Part shown: piece by piece, positions 1 to 9,966 of the stretch
How the letters are laid out: every line of letters begins with the position of its first letter
Numbering within the stretch: the stretch's first letter is position 1
Assembly (NCBI RefSeq): GCF_900699045.1
Contig: NZ_CAADHL010000005.1
Span: 1-64,000, forward strand
DNA from: Candidatus Williamhamiltonella defendens
GTDB taxonomy: Bacteria > Pseudomonadota > Gammaproteobacteria > Enterobacterales > Enterobacteriaceae
Reading direction: 5' to 3'
Length of the DNA: 64,000 bases
Made by a program: the position numbers and the translations under genes
The notes under the pieces: model-generated
Seen by the model: the letters and a program-made list of their open reading frames with translations, nothing else
Database searches by the model: none
What the model was told of the DNA's origin: nothing

Positions 1-77
1 ATTATTCACTCTCACGTCAGTGCACACACACATTATCTGATAAATTTTTAAAGAGCTTCTTCCTAATCCTAATATGA
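1..77 (-). ncRNA. 5' leader of an rRNA operon (boxA antiterminator), partial
   Basis: Read on the minus strand, 43-59 gives AGCTCTTTAAAAATTTA, close to the enterobacterial rRNA boxA antitermination element, followed by ATCAGATAATGTGTGTGTGCAC. That matches the usual pre-16S leader that precedes the mature 16S end. The 16S gene itself would lie to the left, outside the window. An rRNA operon divergent from purHD is also the E. coli rrnE arrangement, which supports the call. The transcript start near 77 is inferred from the promoter at 84-111. Confidence 0.75.
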
Positions 78-83
78 CCGCGC

Positions 84-111
84 ATTCTACGTACTTATTC
101 TATCCAGTCAA
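84..111 (-). promoter_or_regulatory. rRNA operon promoter (P2-like)
   Basis: On the minus strand there is TTGACT (111-106), a 16-bp spacer and TAGAAT (89-84), followed by a GC-rich discriminator beginning GCGCGG. A 16-bp spacer and a GC-rich discriminator are typical of stringently controlled rRNA promoters. A second, weaker candidate is an extended -10, TGCTATAAT, at 181-173 without a good -35, which could be P1. Confidence 0.7.
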
Positions 112-138
112 CTCCTTTAGTCCATTTGTTTAATTCCA

Positions 139-158
139 ATCAACATCTATATGTTGAT
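139..158. repeat. Perfect 8-bp inverted repeat in the rrn/purH divergent region
   Basis: ATCAACAT, a four-base loop CTAT, then ATGTTGAT. It sits between the leftward rRNA promoter and purH. It does not fit the PurR operator consensus and has no T tract directly after it on the + strand. It could be a regulator site or chance in AT-rich DNA. Confidence 0.4.
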
Positions 159-248
159 TTATTTAAAAAAAGATTATAGCACCTTTTTTTAAATTCGGTA
201 TATCATTTTGTAAACAAATTTTAGTGATACGCTAAAGGAATAAAATTC

Positions 249-1883
249 ATGTCTTTAAATTCTTTAATAAAACGCCCAATTTGCCGCGCGCTAATCAGCG
301 TGTCTGATAAAACGGGTATTGTTGATTTTGCCACAGCATTGTCTTCACTTGGAATACAATTGATGTCTACTGGAGGTACTGCAGAATTGCTTTCTAAAAA
401 AGATATTAAAATTCAACGCGTTTCTAGTTATACCGGGTTCCCAGAAATAATGGGAGGACGTCTTAAAACACTGCATCCTAAAATACATGGAGGGATCTTG
501 GCTCGACGAGGCCAAGATGAGCCTATACTAGAAGAGCATGGGATTGAGTCTATTGATATGGTCATTGTCAATTTATATCCCTTTTCCCAAGCTATTGCTG
601 AAACTGATTGCTCCTTAGAACATGCGATTAAGAATATTGATATTGGCGGACCAACAATGATTCGCTCCGCTGCAAAAAATCATCAAGATGTAGCGGTGAT
701 TGTTCATTTCTCTGATTACTCATCGATCATAGATGAATTAAATAAAAATAAAAATACGTTAAGTCATTCAACGCGTTTTTCTTTAGCGACTAAAGCATTC
801 CAACATACGGCTGCCTATGACAGTATGATCAGTCATTATTTTGATTCATTAAATTCCTCTCAACCTTATTTTGATTCATTAAATTCCTCTCAACCTTTTT
901 TTCAAAACCAAAAATATTTTTCTTTTCCAGATAATCTCCATCTTCAATATATTAAAAAACAAGACATGCGTTATGGTGAAAATCATCACCAAAAATCCGC
1001 TTTTTATGTAGAAAAAAAATCAATAAAAAGTGGTATCTCGAATGCCAAGCAATTACAGGGGAAACCTCTTTCATACAACAACATCAATGATGCTAATACG
1101 GCACTTGAATGTGTAAAAGAATTTACTAAACCTGCTTGTGTTATCGTAAAACACGCTAATCCTTGTGCCGTTGCCATAGATGATGATTCTATTTTTTTAG
1201 CTTATGCAAAAGCCTATGCCAGTGATTCGCTTTCAGCGTTTGGCGGTATTATCGCTTTTAATCGAACTTTATATCTCAATACCGTTGATAGCATTATGCA
1301 TCACCAATTTGTCGAAGTCATTATTGCCCCGGCCATAAACGAAGAAGCTAAATTTGCATTAGCAAAAAAACCTAACGTTCGTGTTTTAATTGCTAAAATC
1401 CAAGATGAACCTCTTCCCAGTTTACATTTTAAAAGCGTTCAGGGTGGGCTACTGGTACAAGAAAATGATTTAGGTATGATTACGCCGTCTGATTTAAAAA
1501 TTGTTTCAACACGTCAACCTACAAAAAAAGAGCAAGAAGATGCTCTATTCGCTTGGAAAGTAGTCAAATATGTCAAATCAAATGCCATCGTTTACGCAAT
1601 AAAAAATAGAACGATTGGGATTGGCGCCGGACAAATGAGCCGTATTTATTCGGCTAAAATTGCGGGTATGAAGGCAGTGGATGCAGGATTAACCCTAGAG
1701 GGCTCTTCTATGGCCTCCGATGCTTTTTTGCCTTTTCCTGACAGTATCGATGAAGCTTCAGCTTTAGGGGTTACCTGTATCATCCAACCTGGTGGTTCTA
1801 TCAACGATGCTCACGTTATCGCCCGTGCTGATAAAAAAAATATAACAATGATTTTAACGAATATGCGTCATTTTCGCCATTAA
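249..1883 (+). CDS. purH: Bifunctional AICAR transformylase/IMP cyclohydrolase
   Basis: This enzyme performs the last two steps of de novo IMP synthesis in the cytoplasm: formylation of AICAR with 10-formyl-THF, then cyclisation. The 544-residue product is slightly longer than the roughly 529 residues of E. coli PurH. The N-terminal cyclohydrolase (MGS-like) domain shows ISVSDKTGI and STGGTAELL. The transformylase domain contains KHANPCAVA, with the expected catalytic Lys-His, and [14 protein letters not shown] near the end. The ATG is preceded by AAAGGAA. An in-frame 30-bp tandem duplication (836-895) adds ten residues, [10 protein letters not shown], in a linker around residue 200. That region is variable in the family, so function is probably kept. 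purD follows 78 bp downstream, so they likely form an operon. Confidence 0.97.
   Translation: MSLNSLIKRPICRALISVSDKTGIVDFATALSSLGIQLMSTGGTAELLSKKDIKIQRVSSYTGFPEIMGGRLKTLHPKIHGGILARRGQDEPILEEHGIESIDMVIVNLYPFSQAIAETDCSLEHAIKNIDIGGPTMIRSAAKNHQDVAVIVHFSDYSSIIDELNKNKNTLSHSTRFSLATKAFQHTAAYDSMISHYFDSLNSSQPYFDSLNSSQPFFQNQKYFSFPDNLHLQYIKKQDMRYGENHHQKSAFYVEKKSIKSGISNAKQLQGKPLSYNNINDANTALECVKEFTKPACVIVKHANPCAVAIDDDSIFLAYAKAYASDSLSAFGGIIAFNRTLYLNTVDSIMHHQFVEVIIAPAINEEAKFALAKKPNVRVLIAKIQDEPLPSLHFKSVQGGLLVQENDLGMITPSDLKIVSTRQPTKKEQEDALFAWKVVKYVKSNAIVYAIKNRTIGIGAGQMSRIYSAKIAGMKAVDAGLTLEGSSMASDAFLPFPDSIDEASALGVTCIIQPGGSINDAHVIARADKKNITMILTNMRHFRH
836..895 (+). repeat. Perfect 30-bp tandem duplication inside purH
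   Basis: 836-865 and 866-895 are identical and in frame; each encodes [10 protein letters not shown]. The perfect identity suggests a recent slippage or duplication event. Confidence 0.95.
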
Positions 1884-1961
1884 ATTGATTAAATACAAAA
1901 ACATCCGAGCCTTATTCTAAAAAGTAACCCATAAAACTTAAAAATATTTACGGAATTTTGT

Positions 1962-3257
1962 ATGAAGAAAATAAACGTCTTAATTATCGGCAATGGAGGC
2001 AGAGAACATGCGCTCAGTTGGAAAGCGGCTCAGTCCCCTTTAGTGAATAAAGTTTATGTCGCTCCTGGCAATGCCGGCACTTTTTTAGAGCCCATGTTAG
2101 AAAATGTGCTGATTGATACCTGTGATATTTCAGGATTATTAAATTTTGCTCAAACTCAACATATCGGCTTAACCATCGTAGGGCCAGAGGCCCCTTTAGT
2201 GATGGGTATTGTTGACGCTTTTCGTTCGGCGGGCCAAGTGATTTTTGGTCCTACTCAAGCCGCTGCTCAATTGGAAGGATCAAAGATTTTTACTAAAAAT
2301 TTTTTAAACCGACACAACATTCCGACGGCAGAGCATAAAGCTTTTACGGATCAAGAAGCAGCATTGCATTATGTTCAATCCAAAAACGCTCCTATTGTCA
2401 TTAAAGCGGATGGATTAGCAGCGGGAAAGGGCGTTGTACTGGCAATGTCTCAGAAAGAAGCGGAAAGTACCATCAAAGATATGCTATCTGGTCAAGCTTT
2501 TGGAGATGGCGGGCATCGGATTATAATTGAAGAATTTCTTGAAGGTGAAGAAGCTAGCTTTATCGTCATGGTTGACGGAGAAAATGTGTTACCCATGGCA
2601 ACCAGTCAGGATCATAAAAAAGCTTATAACGGTGATCAAGGCCCCAATACAGGTGGAATGGGCGCTTATTCGCCAGCACCGGTTATTACTGATGAAATAT
2701 ATGAAAAAGTCATGCAGAAAATTATTCTCCCCACCGTAAAAGGTATGGCGGATGAGGGGCATGAATATACTGGTTTTCTTTATGCCGGATTAATGGTTTG
2801 TAAAAATAGGAAACCTAAAGTTATTGAATTTAATTGCCGTTTTGGAGATCCAGAAACGCAACCCATTATGTTACGAATGCGCTCAGATTTAGTAGAACTT
2901 TGTTTAGCCGCGACAAAAAGGCAACTGAAAGGAAAAAATGCCATTTGGGATGAACGCTGCGCGTTAGGTGTCGTGTTGGCCTCGCAGGGTTACCCTGGAG
3001 AATACCAACAAGGTCATATAATTTCAGGGTTGCCTTATAAAGAAAGATCGGATGAAAAAATATTTCATGCGGGCACTCGATTTAATGAAAATCATCATAT
3101 CGTCACCTCTGGTGGAAGAGTGCTTTGTTTAACAACATTAGGTAATGATATTTCTAAGGCAAGAAAAAGGGTATATCAACTTACAAAAAAGCTTCAATGG
3201 GAAGGCTGTTTTTTTCGAAAAGACATTGGATATAGGGCCATTGAACGAAAAAATTAG
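1962..3257 (+). CDS. purD: Phosphoribosylamine-glycine ligase (GAR synthetase)
   Basis: PurD is an ATP-grasp enzyme that joins phosphoribosylamine to glycine, the second step of purine synthesis. The 431-residue product has the normal family length. It starts with the dinucleotide-like motif VLIIGNGGREHAL. The ATP-grasp core includes KADGLAAGKGVV (about residues 147-158), IEEFLEGEEASF, and EFNCRFGDPETQ (about residues 290-301), which holds the metal-binding Glu/Asn. It lies downstream of purH with a modest gap, as in other enterobacteria, and is probably cotranscribed. The reading frame is unbroken. Confidence 0.97.
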   Translation: MKKINVLIIGNGGREHALSWKAAQSPLVNKVYVAPGNAGTFLEPMLENVLIDTCDISGLLNFAQTQHIGLTIVGPEAPLVMGIVDAFRSAGQVIFGPTQAAAQLEGSKIFTKNFLNRHNIPTAEHKAFTDQEAALHYVQSKNAPIVIKADGLAAGKGVVLAMSQKEAESTIKDMLSGQAFGDGGHRIIIEEFLEGEEASFIVMVDGENVLPMATSQDHKKAYNGDQGPNTGGMGAYSPAPVITDEIYEKVMQKIILPTVKGMADEGHEYTGFLYAGLMVCKNRKPKVIEFNCRFGDPETQPIMLRMRSDLVELCLAATKRQLKGKNAIWDERCALGVVLASQGYPGEYQQGHIISGLPYKERSDEKIFHAGTRFNENHHIVTSGGRVLCLTTLGNDISKARKRVYQLTKKLQWEGCFFRKDIGYRAIERKN

Positions 3258-3331
3258 TTCAGGATTGATTGTATGCCCCTCTCAAAGGTTCAAATACCTT
3301 AATCCGCTTTTAAAATAAGGAAGCTGATGAA

Positions 3332-4783
3332 ATGCATTTTCGTGCGATAACCCGCATTGTTGGGTTGCTAGTCATGTTATTTTCTGGAAGCATGTTTATT
3401 CCAGGTCTGGTCGCTTTGTTTTATCGTGATGGAGCAGGAAAAGCCTTCACGCAAACTTTTTTTGTTGCCCTCATCATCAGTTTTTTTCTTTGGTTTCCAA
3501 ACCGCAGGCACAAAAGTGAATTAAAAGCTCGTGAAGGTTTTTTGATTGTCGTGCTTTTTTGGACGGTATTAGGCAGCGTGGGTGCATTACCTTTTTTATT
3601 TTCGGAACGACCTAATCTTTCTGTGACGGATGCTTTTTTTGAATCCTTTTCTGGGTTAACGACAACAGGAGCGACTACTTTGGTAGGATTAGATACTCTA
3701 CCAAAAGCGATCTTGTTTTATCGACAAATGTTACAATGGTTAGGTGGTATGGGGATTATCGTACTGGCGGTTGCCATCCTACCTCTTTTAGGAGTAGGAG
3801 GTATGCAGCTATATCGCGCTGAAATGCCAGGGCCGCTCAAAGAGAATAAAATGCGCCCTAGAATTGCTGAAACCGCTAAAACATTATGGTTTATCTACGT
3901 TGTATTAACCATGACCTGCATGTTTTGTCTTTGGGGTGCAGGGATGTCAATATTTGATGCGATTTGCCACAGCTTTTCTACAATTGCGATTGGAGGATTC
4001 TCTACGCATGATACCAGCATTGGATATTTCGATAATCCTATTATTAATACCATTATTGCTATTTTTCTTTTAATTTCTGCTTGTAATTTCGGCCTACATT
4101 TTGGGCTATTGAGTGGCCGTAGTATAAAAGTATATTATCATGATCCTGAATTTTGTACATTCATTTTTCTTCAGTTTATACTTGTTATACTCTGCACCTT
4201 TGTACTATGGATCCATAATGTATATCAAACGGGTTTAACCGCATTGAATCAGGCTTTTTTTCAAGTGATTTCGATGGTCACCACCGCTGGTTTTAGTACA
4301 CATAGTATTGCTCAGTGGCCATTATTTTTACCCATGTTACTATTATGTAGTTCTTTTATTGGAGGATGCGCGGGATCAACAGGTGGTGGATTAAAAGTGA
4401 TTCGTATTTTGCTATTATATCTGCAGGGATCGCGCGAATTAAAAAAATTGGTTCACCCTAATGCTGTATACACCATCAAATTGGGTAATAAGGTATTACC
4501 TGATAGGGTCTTGGAAGGAGTATGGGGGTTTTTTTCTGCTTATCTGGCTGTTTTTATTTGTAGCATGTTGGCGATTATTGCGACCGGAGTTGATGAATTT
4601 TCTGCTTTTTCTGCAGTAACCGCAACTTTAAATAACTTAGGGCCTGGTTTAGGTATCCTACGGGACAATTTTACAGGCATCAATGCTGAAGCTAAGTGGA
4701 TATTAGTGCTCACCATGTTATTTGGACGCTTGGAGATATTTACTTTGTTGGTTTTGTTTACTCCTACTTTCTGGCGTGAGTGA
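3332..4783 (+). CDS. trkH: Trk system potassium uptake protein TrkH
   Basis: TrkH is an inner-membrane K+ channel-like subunit that works with the NAD-gated cytoplasmic TrkA. The 483-residue length equals that of E. coli TrkH. The four selectivity-filter loops are visible: TTTGATTL near residue 111, IAIGGFSTHD near 220, VTTAGFSTH near 320 and NNLGPGLG near 430, separated by hydrophobic double-pass segments. The AGSTGGG segment sits in the third repeat. The start ATG follows a purine-rich AAGGAAGCTGATGA. It is not in an obvious operon: 74 bp separate it from purD and 86 bp from leuS. trkA is not in this window. Confidence 0.95.
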   Translation: MHFRAITRIVGLLVMLFSGSMFIPGLVALFYRDGAGKAFTQTFFVALIISFFLWFPNRRHKSELKAREGFLIVVLFWTVLGSVGALPFLFSERPNLSVTDAFFESFSGLTTTGATTLVGLDTLPKAILFYRQMLQWLGGMGIIVLAVAILPLLGVGGMQLYRAEMPGPLKENKMRPRIAETAKTLWFIYVVLTMTCMFCLWGAGMSIFDAICHSFSTIAIGGFSTHDTSIGYFDNPIINTIIAIFLLISACNFGLHFGLLSGRSIKVYYHDPEFCTFIFLQFILVILCTFVLWIHNVYQTGLTALNQAFFQVISMVTTAGFSTHSIAQWPLFLPMLLLCSSFIGGCAGSTGGGLKVIRILLLYLQGSRELKKLVHPNAVYTIKLGNKVLPDRVLEGVWGFFSAYLAVFICSMLAIIATGVDEFSAFSAVTATLNNLGPGLGILRDNFTGINAEAKWILVLTMLFGRLEIFTLLVLFTPTFWRE

Positions 4784-4869
4784 TACGATTTTTTAAGAAA
4801 CACTAATACTAAAAAGTGTATCAATCTGACACCTCATATTTCATTTTTATATTTAGGATAATACTGATT

Positions 4870-7479
4870 ATGCAAGATATTTATCGTCCTCAAGATATTG
4901 AATCTCATGTTCAGCAGCATTGGAACCAAGCACAGACTTTTACCGTTAAAGAAGATCCCAAAAAAGAAAAGTATTATTGTCTTGCGATGTGGCCTTATCC
5001 TTCTGGCCGGTTACACATGGGGCATGTACGAAACTATACCATTACAGATGTGATTGCGCGTTACCAAAGAATGCTGGGGAAAAATGTGCTACAGCCCATT
5101 GGTTGGGACGCTTTTGGTTTGCCTGCGGAAGGCGCCGCTATAAAAAATAAAACTTCGCCCCTTGATTGGACGAAAGCCAATATTCAATATATGAAAAAAC
5201 AGTTGCAATCTCTGGGTTTTTCGTACGATTGGAGCCGAGAACTCACGAGTTGCAAGCCCGAATATTATCGTTGGGAACAATGGTTTTTCACTCAACTTTA
5301 CGAAAAAGGGTTGGTGTACAACAAAACCTCTGATGTCAATTGGTGTCCACAAGATTTCACTGTGTTAGCGAATGAGCAAGTGATAGACGGGAGATGCTGG
5401 CGTTGTGACAGTAAAGTAGAGCGTAAATCGATACCGCAATGGTTTATTAAAATCACCGCCTATGCAGATCAACTATTAGATGATTTGGATGAATTAGAAC
5501 ACTGGCCTGAGCAGGTCAAAACGATGCAACGCCATTGGATTGGGCGATCAGAAGGTGTAACTATTCGATTTACACTCGATCATGATGAGAAAACAGATTT
5601 AACTGTTTATAGTACGCGTCCAGATACTTTGATGGGAGTAACTTTCATCGCCATCGCACCAGATCATTTTTTCTCTACTGAGATAGCTAAAGATTTTCCA
5701 TCTGTATCCACGTTTATTGATGAATACCGTCACATTAAGATGACAGAAGCAGAAAGGGCGGCCATAGAAAAAAAAGGCATTGATACTGGTTTCTTTGCCC
5801 TGCATCCATTAACGGGGGAAAAAATCCCTATTTGGGTGGCCAATTTTGTATTTATGGAATACGAAACTAGCGCAATCATGGGAGTTCCGGGGCACAATCA
5901 GCGGGATTGGGAATTTGCTACTCAATATCATTTGCCGATAAAAACGGTCATTTTATTAGAAGATGGTACAGAACCGGACGTAAAAAAAAAACCTTTAATA
6001 GAAACAGGCAGGTTATGTCATTCAGGTGAATTTAACGGTCTTTTATACAAGGAGAGTCGTGATCGGATTATCGATAAATTAGTGGATTTAGGAACAGGTC
6101 AGAGAAAAGTCAATTATCGTTTGCGTGACTGGGGAGTCTCTAGACAACGTTACTGGGGCGCGCCCATTCCCATAATCACACTCGAAGACGGGCGTATTAT
6201 CGGAACACCAGAAGATCAGTTGCCAGTCATTCTGCCAGAGAAAACATTTATAAAAGACATGATTAATCCACTCAAAGCGGATCAAGACTGGGCCAAAACA
6301 AGCATCTCTGGTCAGCTCGGGATACGTGAAACAGATACCTTTGATACCTTTATGGAATCTTCCTGGTATTACGCGCGCTATGCTTGTCCAAAATACGATC
6401 AAGGCATGATCGAGAAATCCGCAGCGAATTATTGGCTGCCAGTCGATCAGTATGTGGGTGGAATTGAACATGCGATCATGCATCTGCTTTATTTTCGATT
6501 TTTCCATAAATTAATGCGTGACCAAGGGTTGGTGTATTCGAAAGAACCTGTAAAACGTTTGTTGTGCCAAGGCATGGTGTTAGCGGATGCTTTTTATTAC
6601 AACGCCCAGAATGGCGAACGTGTTTGGATTTCTCCTACGGATGTGACTATAGAACGCGACAATAAAGGCCAATTTTTAAACGCGTTTGATGCCAAGGGCC
6701 ATCATCTCATTCATGCCGGTATGAGTAAAATGTCTAAATCTAAAAATAACGGTATTGATCCTCAAACCATGGTAGAGAAATACGGTGCTGACACTGTCCG
6801 TTTATTTATGATGTTTGCGTCTGCCCCTGAAATAAATTTGGAATGGCAAGAATCGGGCTTAGAGGGGGCTTATCGTTTTCTAAAACGTCTTTGGCGATTC
6901 GTTTTTGATCATATTATTCAAGGCCCTACTCAGCCTCTTAAAAAAGAAAACTTAAATTCAGCCCAAAAAAAATTAAGACGAAATTTACATAAAACTATTG
7001 CAAAGGTAACCGATGATATTGGACGTCGTCAGACATTTAACACCGCTATTTCGGTCATTATGGAGCTTATGAATCAACTTTATCGAGCGCCTATCAATAC
7101 AGAGCAAGATCGCGCTCTGATACAAGAAGCCTGTATTTCTGTGATAAAAATGCTATACCCCTTTACACCGCACATTTCGTTTGTGCTATGGCAATATCTG
7201 CATAAATCTCATGATGAGACACATCCACTTGATATTGACGACAGCTTATGGCCTGTGGTCGATCAAAGCGCCTTGATAGAAGATGAAACGTTAGTCGTAA
7301 TTCAGATAAATGGAAAAATACGCGCTAAAATTACAGTTCCTATGAATTCAACACAGCAAGCAGTTTATAAATCTACATTACAAGAGCCTACTATCATAAA
7401 ACATCTCAATGGCATCACCCCGTCTCATGTCATTTACATTCCCAATAAACTCTTAAATTTAGTGCTCAACAATGAATAA
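4870..7479 (+). CDS. leuS: Leucyl-tRNA synthetase
   Basis: LeuS is a class I aminoacyl-tRNA synthetase that charges tRNA-Leu. I place the start at the ATG at 4870 ([14 protein letters not shown]), not at an upstream in-frame start at 4816, because the E. coli enzyme begins MQEQYRPEEIES and an AGGAT site lies before 4870. That gives 869 residues. The HIGH signature is HMGH within [16 protein letters not shown]. The KMSKS loop is KMSKSKNNG near residue 620. The CP1 editing domain lies between, with [13 protein letters not shown] and the [13 protein letters not shown] segment. lptE begins inside its last codons, an 8-bp overlap, as in the conserved leuS-lptE-holA-nadD operon. Its substrate, tRNA-Leu(CAA), is also encoded here. 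Confidence 0.97.
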   Translation: MQDIYRPQDIESHVQQHWNQAQTFTVKEDPKKEKYYCLAMWPYPSGRLHMGHVRNYTITDVIARYQRMLGKNVLQPIGWDAFGLPAEGAAIKNKTSPLDWTKANIQYMKKQLQSLGFSYDWSRELTSCKPEYYRWEQWFFTQLYEKGLVYNKTSDVNWCPQDFTVLANEQVIDGRCWRCDSKVERKSIPQWFIKITAYADQLLDDLDELEHWPEQVKTMQRHWIGRSEGVTIRFTLDHDEKTDLTVYSTRPDTLMGVTFIAIAPDHFFSTEIAKDFPSVSTFIDEYRHIKMTEAERAAIEKKGIDTGFFALHPLTGEKIPIWVANFVFMEYETSAIMGVPGHNQRDWEFATQYHLPIKTVILLEDGTEPDVKKKPLIETGRLCHSGEFNGLLYKESRDRIIDKLVDLGTGQRKVNYRLRDWGVSRQRYWGAPIPIITLEDGRIIGTPEDQLPVILPEKTFIKDMINPLKADQDWAKTSISGQLGIRETDTFDTFMESSWYYARYACPKYDQGMIEKSAANYWLPVDQYVGGIEHAIMHLLYFRFFHKLMRDQGLVYSKEPVKRLLCQGMVLADAFYYNAQNGERVWISPTDVTIERDNKGQFLNAFDAKGHHLIHAGMSKMSKSKNNGIDPQTMVEKYGADTVRLFMMFASAPEINLEWQESGLEGAYRFLKRLWRFVFDHIIQGPTQPLKKENLNSAQKKLRRNLHKTIAKVTDDIGRRQTFNTAISVIMELMNQLYRAPINTEQDRALIQEACISVIKMLYPFTPHISFVLWQYLHKSHDETHPLDIDDSLWPVVDQSALIEDETLVVIQINGKIRAKITVPMNSTQQAVYKSTLQEPTIIKHLNGITPSHVIYIPNKLLNLVLNNE

Positions 7480-8035
7480 AAATAAAATTACAGAGACACA
7501 CTCTTTCGTATCGCTTCTTTTTTCATGGACGATAGGATTTATGATACTCACCACCATAGGCTGTGGTTTTCATTTAAGAGAAATCACTGAGGTACCCAAA
7601 GAATTCCAAACTCTCATACTGAACAGCAGTGATCCATATGGCCCTTTGTCCCAATGTATTCGTCAAGAATTACACCTCAATCGGGTGATCATTTTGGATG
7701 ATAGCCAACGCACTGATCTCCCTACTTTAAAGATCGTAGATTCATCACAAAGAACAAATACGGTGTCTATTTTTCAAGATGGGGTTAAGGCTGAAAATCA
7801 GCTTTCACTGACCATATCAGCTGAAATACTAATACCAGGTAGTGGTATTTATCCGATACAAGTGACGGTATTTCGCTCTTTTCTAGATAACCCTTTAATG
7901 ACGTTACCTAAAGAAGCCGAGAATGAAATTCTGACTAAAGAAATGATGAAACAAGCGGCAAAAAAATTAATTCGACACTTCACTAAAGTTCATGAAGATC
8001 TTTTAAAAGCTTCGAAAACCTCTGACATATATTAA
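7472..8035 (+). CDS. lptE: LPS-assembly lipoprotein LptE
   Basis: LptE is the outer-membrane lipoprotein that plugs the LptD barrel and helps insert lipopolysaccharide. The 187-residue product has a hydrophobic signal followed by a lipobox-like TIGC, placing the lipidated Cys at residue 31. It continues with [19 protein letters not shown], which matches the family start after the Cys. The signal is longer than usual, so an internal start is possible, though no better ribosome site is evident. The leuS overlap and the following holA fit the enterobacterial operon. Retention implies that LPS export is still needed. Confidence 0.9.
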   Translation: MNKNKITETHSFVSLLFSWTIGFMILTTIGCGFHLREITEVPKEFQTLILNSSDPYGPLSQCIRQELHLNRVIILDDSQRTDLPTLKIVDSSQRTNTVSIFQDGVKAENQLSLTISAEILIPGSGIYPIQVTVFRSFLDNPLMTLPKEAENEILTKEMMKQAAKKLIRHFTKVHEDLLKASKTSDIY

Positions 8036-8053
8036 ACCTAAAGTGACAGTGAA

Positions 8054-9112
8054 ATGAAGCTGATTGATGCTGAGCAATTACAGGAGCACCTACAAATGCA
8101 TTTGAGTGCCTGTTATTTGCTCTATGGTGATGAGCCCTTGCTGCTACAGGAAAGCCAAGATCATATTCGTGAAGCGGCTCTTCGGAGGAATTTTACAGAG
8201 CATTTTACCGTGACGATAGAAGGAGATACAGAATGGGAGAATATCTTTCGTATTTTTCAGGAATTGAGTCTTTTTTCTTCTCGGCAAACGATTTTGGTGA
8301 TTTTTCCACACAAGCTGTTACCTGCTTCAATGAAAGATAGATTAGGGCAATTAGTTCAGTTGTTACATCAAAATATTTTACTAATGATGAGCTTTTGTAA
8401 GCTGACCAAGGTACACGAAAATAGCCCTTGGTATAAAACGTTAGCGCCTTATGCGTGCAAAATCAATTGTGAAAAACCAAATCACCAAAGGCTGCCGGCC
8501 TGGATTAAAACGCGAAGTAAAAGTTTATGTTTTGATATAGATTTACCTTGTATTGAGCGGCTTTGTGAATGTTATGAAGGGAATATTCTAGCGCTTTCAC
8601 AGCTCTTAACCCTTCTTTCGTTAGTCTATCCAAACGAGCAACTCAGCTTTCCTAAAATTGAGCCTCTGTTAAATAATTTTGCACATTTTACACCATACCA
8701 GTGGGCAAATACTCTGCTGGAGGGTAAGACGGAACGCGCCTTACTGATTTTAAAAAAATTGCAACAAGAAGAACATGAACCTGTTATTTTACTGAGAATA
8801 TTACAGCCAGATCTGTTGTTATTAGTGACTTTAAAACGTGCCATGGCAGAATTTCCCCTAATAACCTTATTTCAGCAGCATCAAGTTTGGCAGAGTCGTC
8901 ATACTTATTTTACTCAGGCGCTACAACGCCTTTCACAGAAAGTCTTAAAACAAGGTGTCCATCTATTTTGTCAAATAGAGACATCTTTAAAGCAGGATTA
9001 TACACTTTCAATATGGGCCGAACTAGAGACCCTTTCTTTGTTGTTATGTGGGCACCCTGTGCTTGGCCTCTATCCTCAGAGTTTCACTGAATGTTTTCTT
9101 GATGAACCTTAA
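8054..9112 (+). CDS. holA: DNA polymerase III delta subunit
   Basis: HolA is the clamp-loader subunit that opens the beta sliding clamp. The 352-residue length is close to the E. coli 343. The N-terminal segment CYLLYGDEPLLLQESQDHIR matches the family, and LFSSRQTILV and ILRILQPDLLLL resemble domain I and III regions. It lies 18 bp after lptE and overlaps nadD by 11 bp, consistent with one transcript from leuS. Confidence 0.93.
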   Translation: MKLIDAEQLQEHLQMHLSACYLLYGDEPLLLQESQDHIREAALRRNFTEHFTVTIEGDTEWENIFRIFQELSLFSSRQTILVIFPHKLLPASMKDRLGQLVQLLHQNILLMMSFCKLTKVHENSPWYKTLAPYACKINCEKPNHQRLPAWIKTRSKSLCFDIDLPCIERLCECYEGNILALSQLLTLLSLVYPNEQLSFPKIEPLLNNFAHFTPYQWANTLLEGKTERALLILKKLQQEEHEPVILLRILQPDLLLLVTLKRAMAEFPLITLFQQHQVWQSRHTYFTQALQRLSQKVLKQGVHLFCQIETSLKQDYTLSIWAELETLSLLLCGHPVLGLYPQSFTECFLDEP

Positions 9113-9785
9113 ATATAAAGATAAATATGGAAGTCCTCTTCTCTGTGCTTGGTTTGGCGGTACTTTTGATCCTATTCATTTAGGCCATTTAAACGTTGCC
9201 TCTGAATTAGCCAGACAAACTGGTTTAAAAAAAGTTTATTTATTGCCGAATCATATCCCCCCCCATCGATCACAGCCTATCGCGACCGTACAGCAACGCT
9301 GGGATATGTTATCACTAGCCATACAACATCAGCCCTTATTTAGCCTTGATGATCGTGAGTTGCGGAAAAACGGCCCCTCTTATACTTTGGATACAGCCAA
9401 TCAAATACGTCAGGCATATGGTGATATCACACCTTTGGCTTTTATCATGGGAGAAGATTCTTTTTTATCCTTACCGAGATGGCATGATTGGGAATCTTTT
9501 TTTGAGCTTTTTCATATTTTGGTTGGCGCCCGCGCCTGTGAAGGAAACATAACGCATTTTCTTCAACAGAAACCCGGACTAAAATCCCGTCAAATAAAAC
9601 AAAATCATGTCACACAAAAGTTACATCAACAACCATATGGTTTTTTTTATTTAGCAAAAACTCCATTATGGCCTATTTCTTCAAGTGAAATCCGACATCG
9701 TTGCCAGTCTGGGGAATCTTGTCAATCTCTTTTACCCGCTTCAGTTTGGGAGTATATTAAACTAAAAAAGTTATATATTATCTGA
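9102..9785 (+). CDS. nadD: Nicotinate-mononucleotide adenylyltransferase
   Basis: NadD converts nicotinate mononucleotide and ATP to deamido-NAD in NAD synthesis. The nucleotidyltransferase signature GGTFDPIHLGHL is near the N-terminus, with PPHR and the later ISSSEIRHR (the ISxTxxR motif). I choose the ATG at 9102 (MNLKYKDKYGS), giving 227 residues, over the in-frame ATG at 9048, because that extension lies inside holA and has no counterpart in E. coli NadD. The chosen start overlaps the holA stop by 11 bp, which suggests translational coupling. No strong Shine-Dalgarno is seen. The gene that often follows, cobC, is absent. Confidence 0.93.
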   Translation: MNLKYKDKYGSPLLCAWFGGTFDPIHLGHLNVASELARQTGLKKVYLLPNHIPPHRSQPIATVQQRWDMLSLAIQHQPLFSLDDRELRKNGPSYTLDTANQIRQAYGDITPLAFIMGEDSFLSLPRWHDWESFFELFHILVGARACEGNITHFLQQKPGLKSRQIKQNHVTQKLHQQPYGFFYLAKTPLWPISSSEIRHRCQSGESCQSLLPASVWEYIKLKKLYII

Positions 9786-9966
9786 ACAAATGTATCCATC
9801 CCTGGTCGTTGATTTCTTCCTTCTGAAATAAAAATATCATATCAAATGTAGGATTATCTAATAATCTGGAATAAATGAAAACGCTTTAGTATCTAATTAA
9901 GGCATATAATTAATTAAAATTACTTGATTAACAGTGCTATAGCTTAAGTTTTGCTTACCCTGAGTT

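Noticed and set aside
4816-4869. Upstream extension of leuS
   Set aside because: The 18 extra residues are not found in LeuS homologues, and the ribosome site fits the ATG at 4870.
6088-6507. 139-codon minus-strand ORF inside leuS
   Set aside because: Antisense shadow of a highly conserved coding region; no independent evidence.
9048-9101. Longer nadD start inside holA
   Set aside because: The extension lies in the holA coding region and has no counterpart in NadD.
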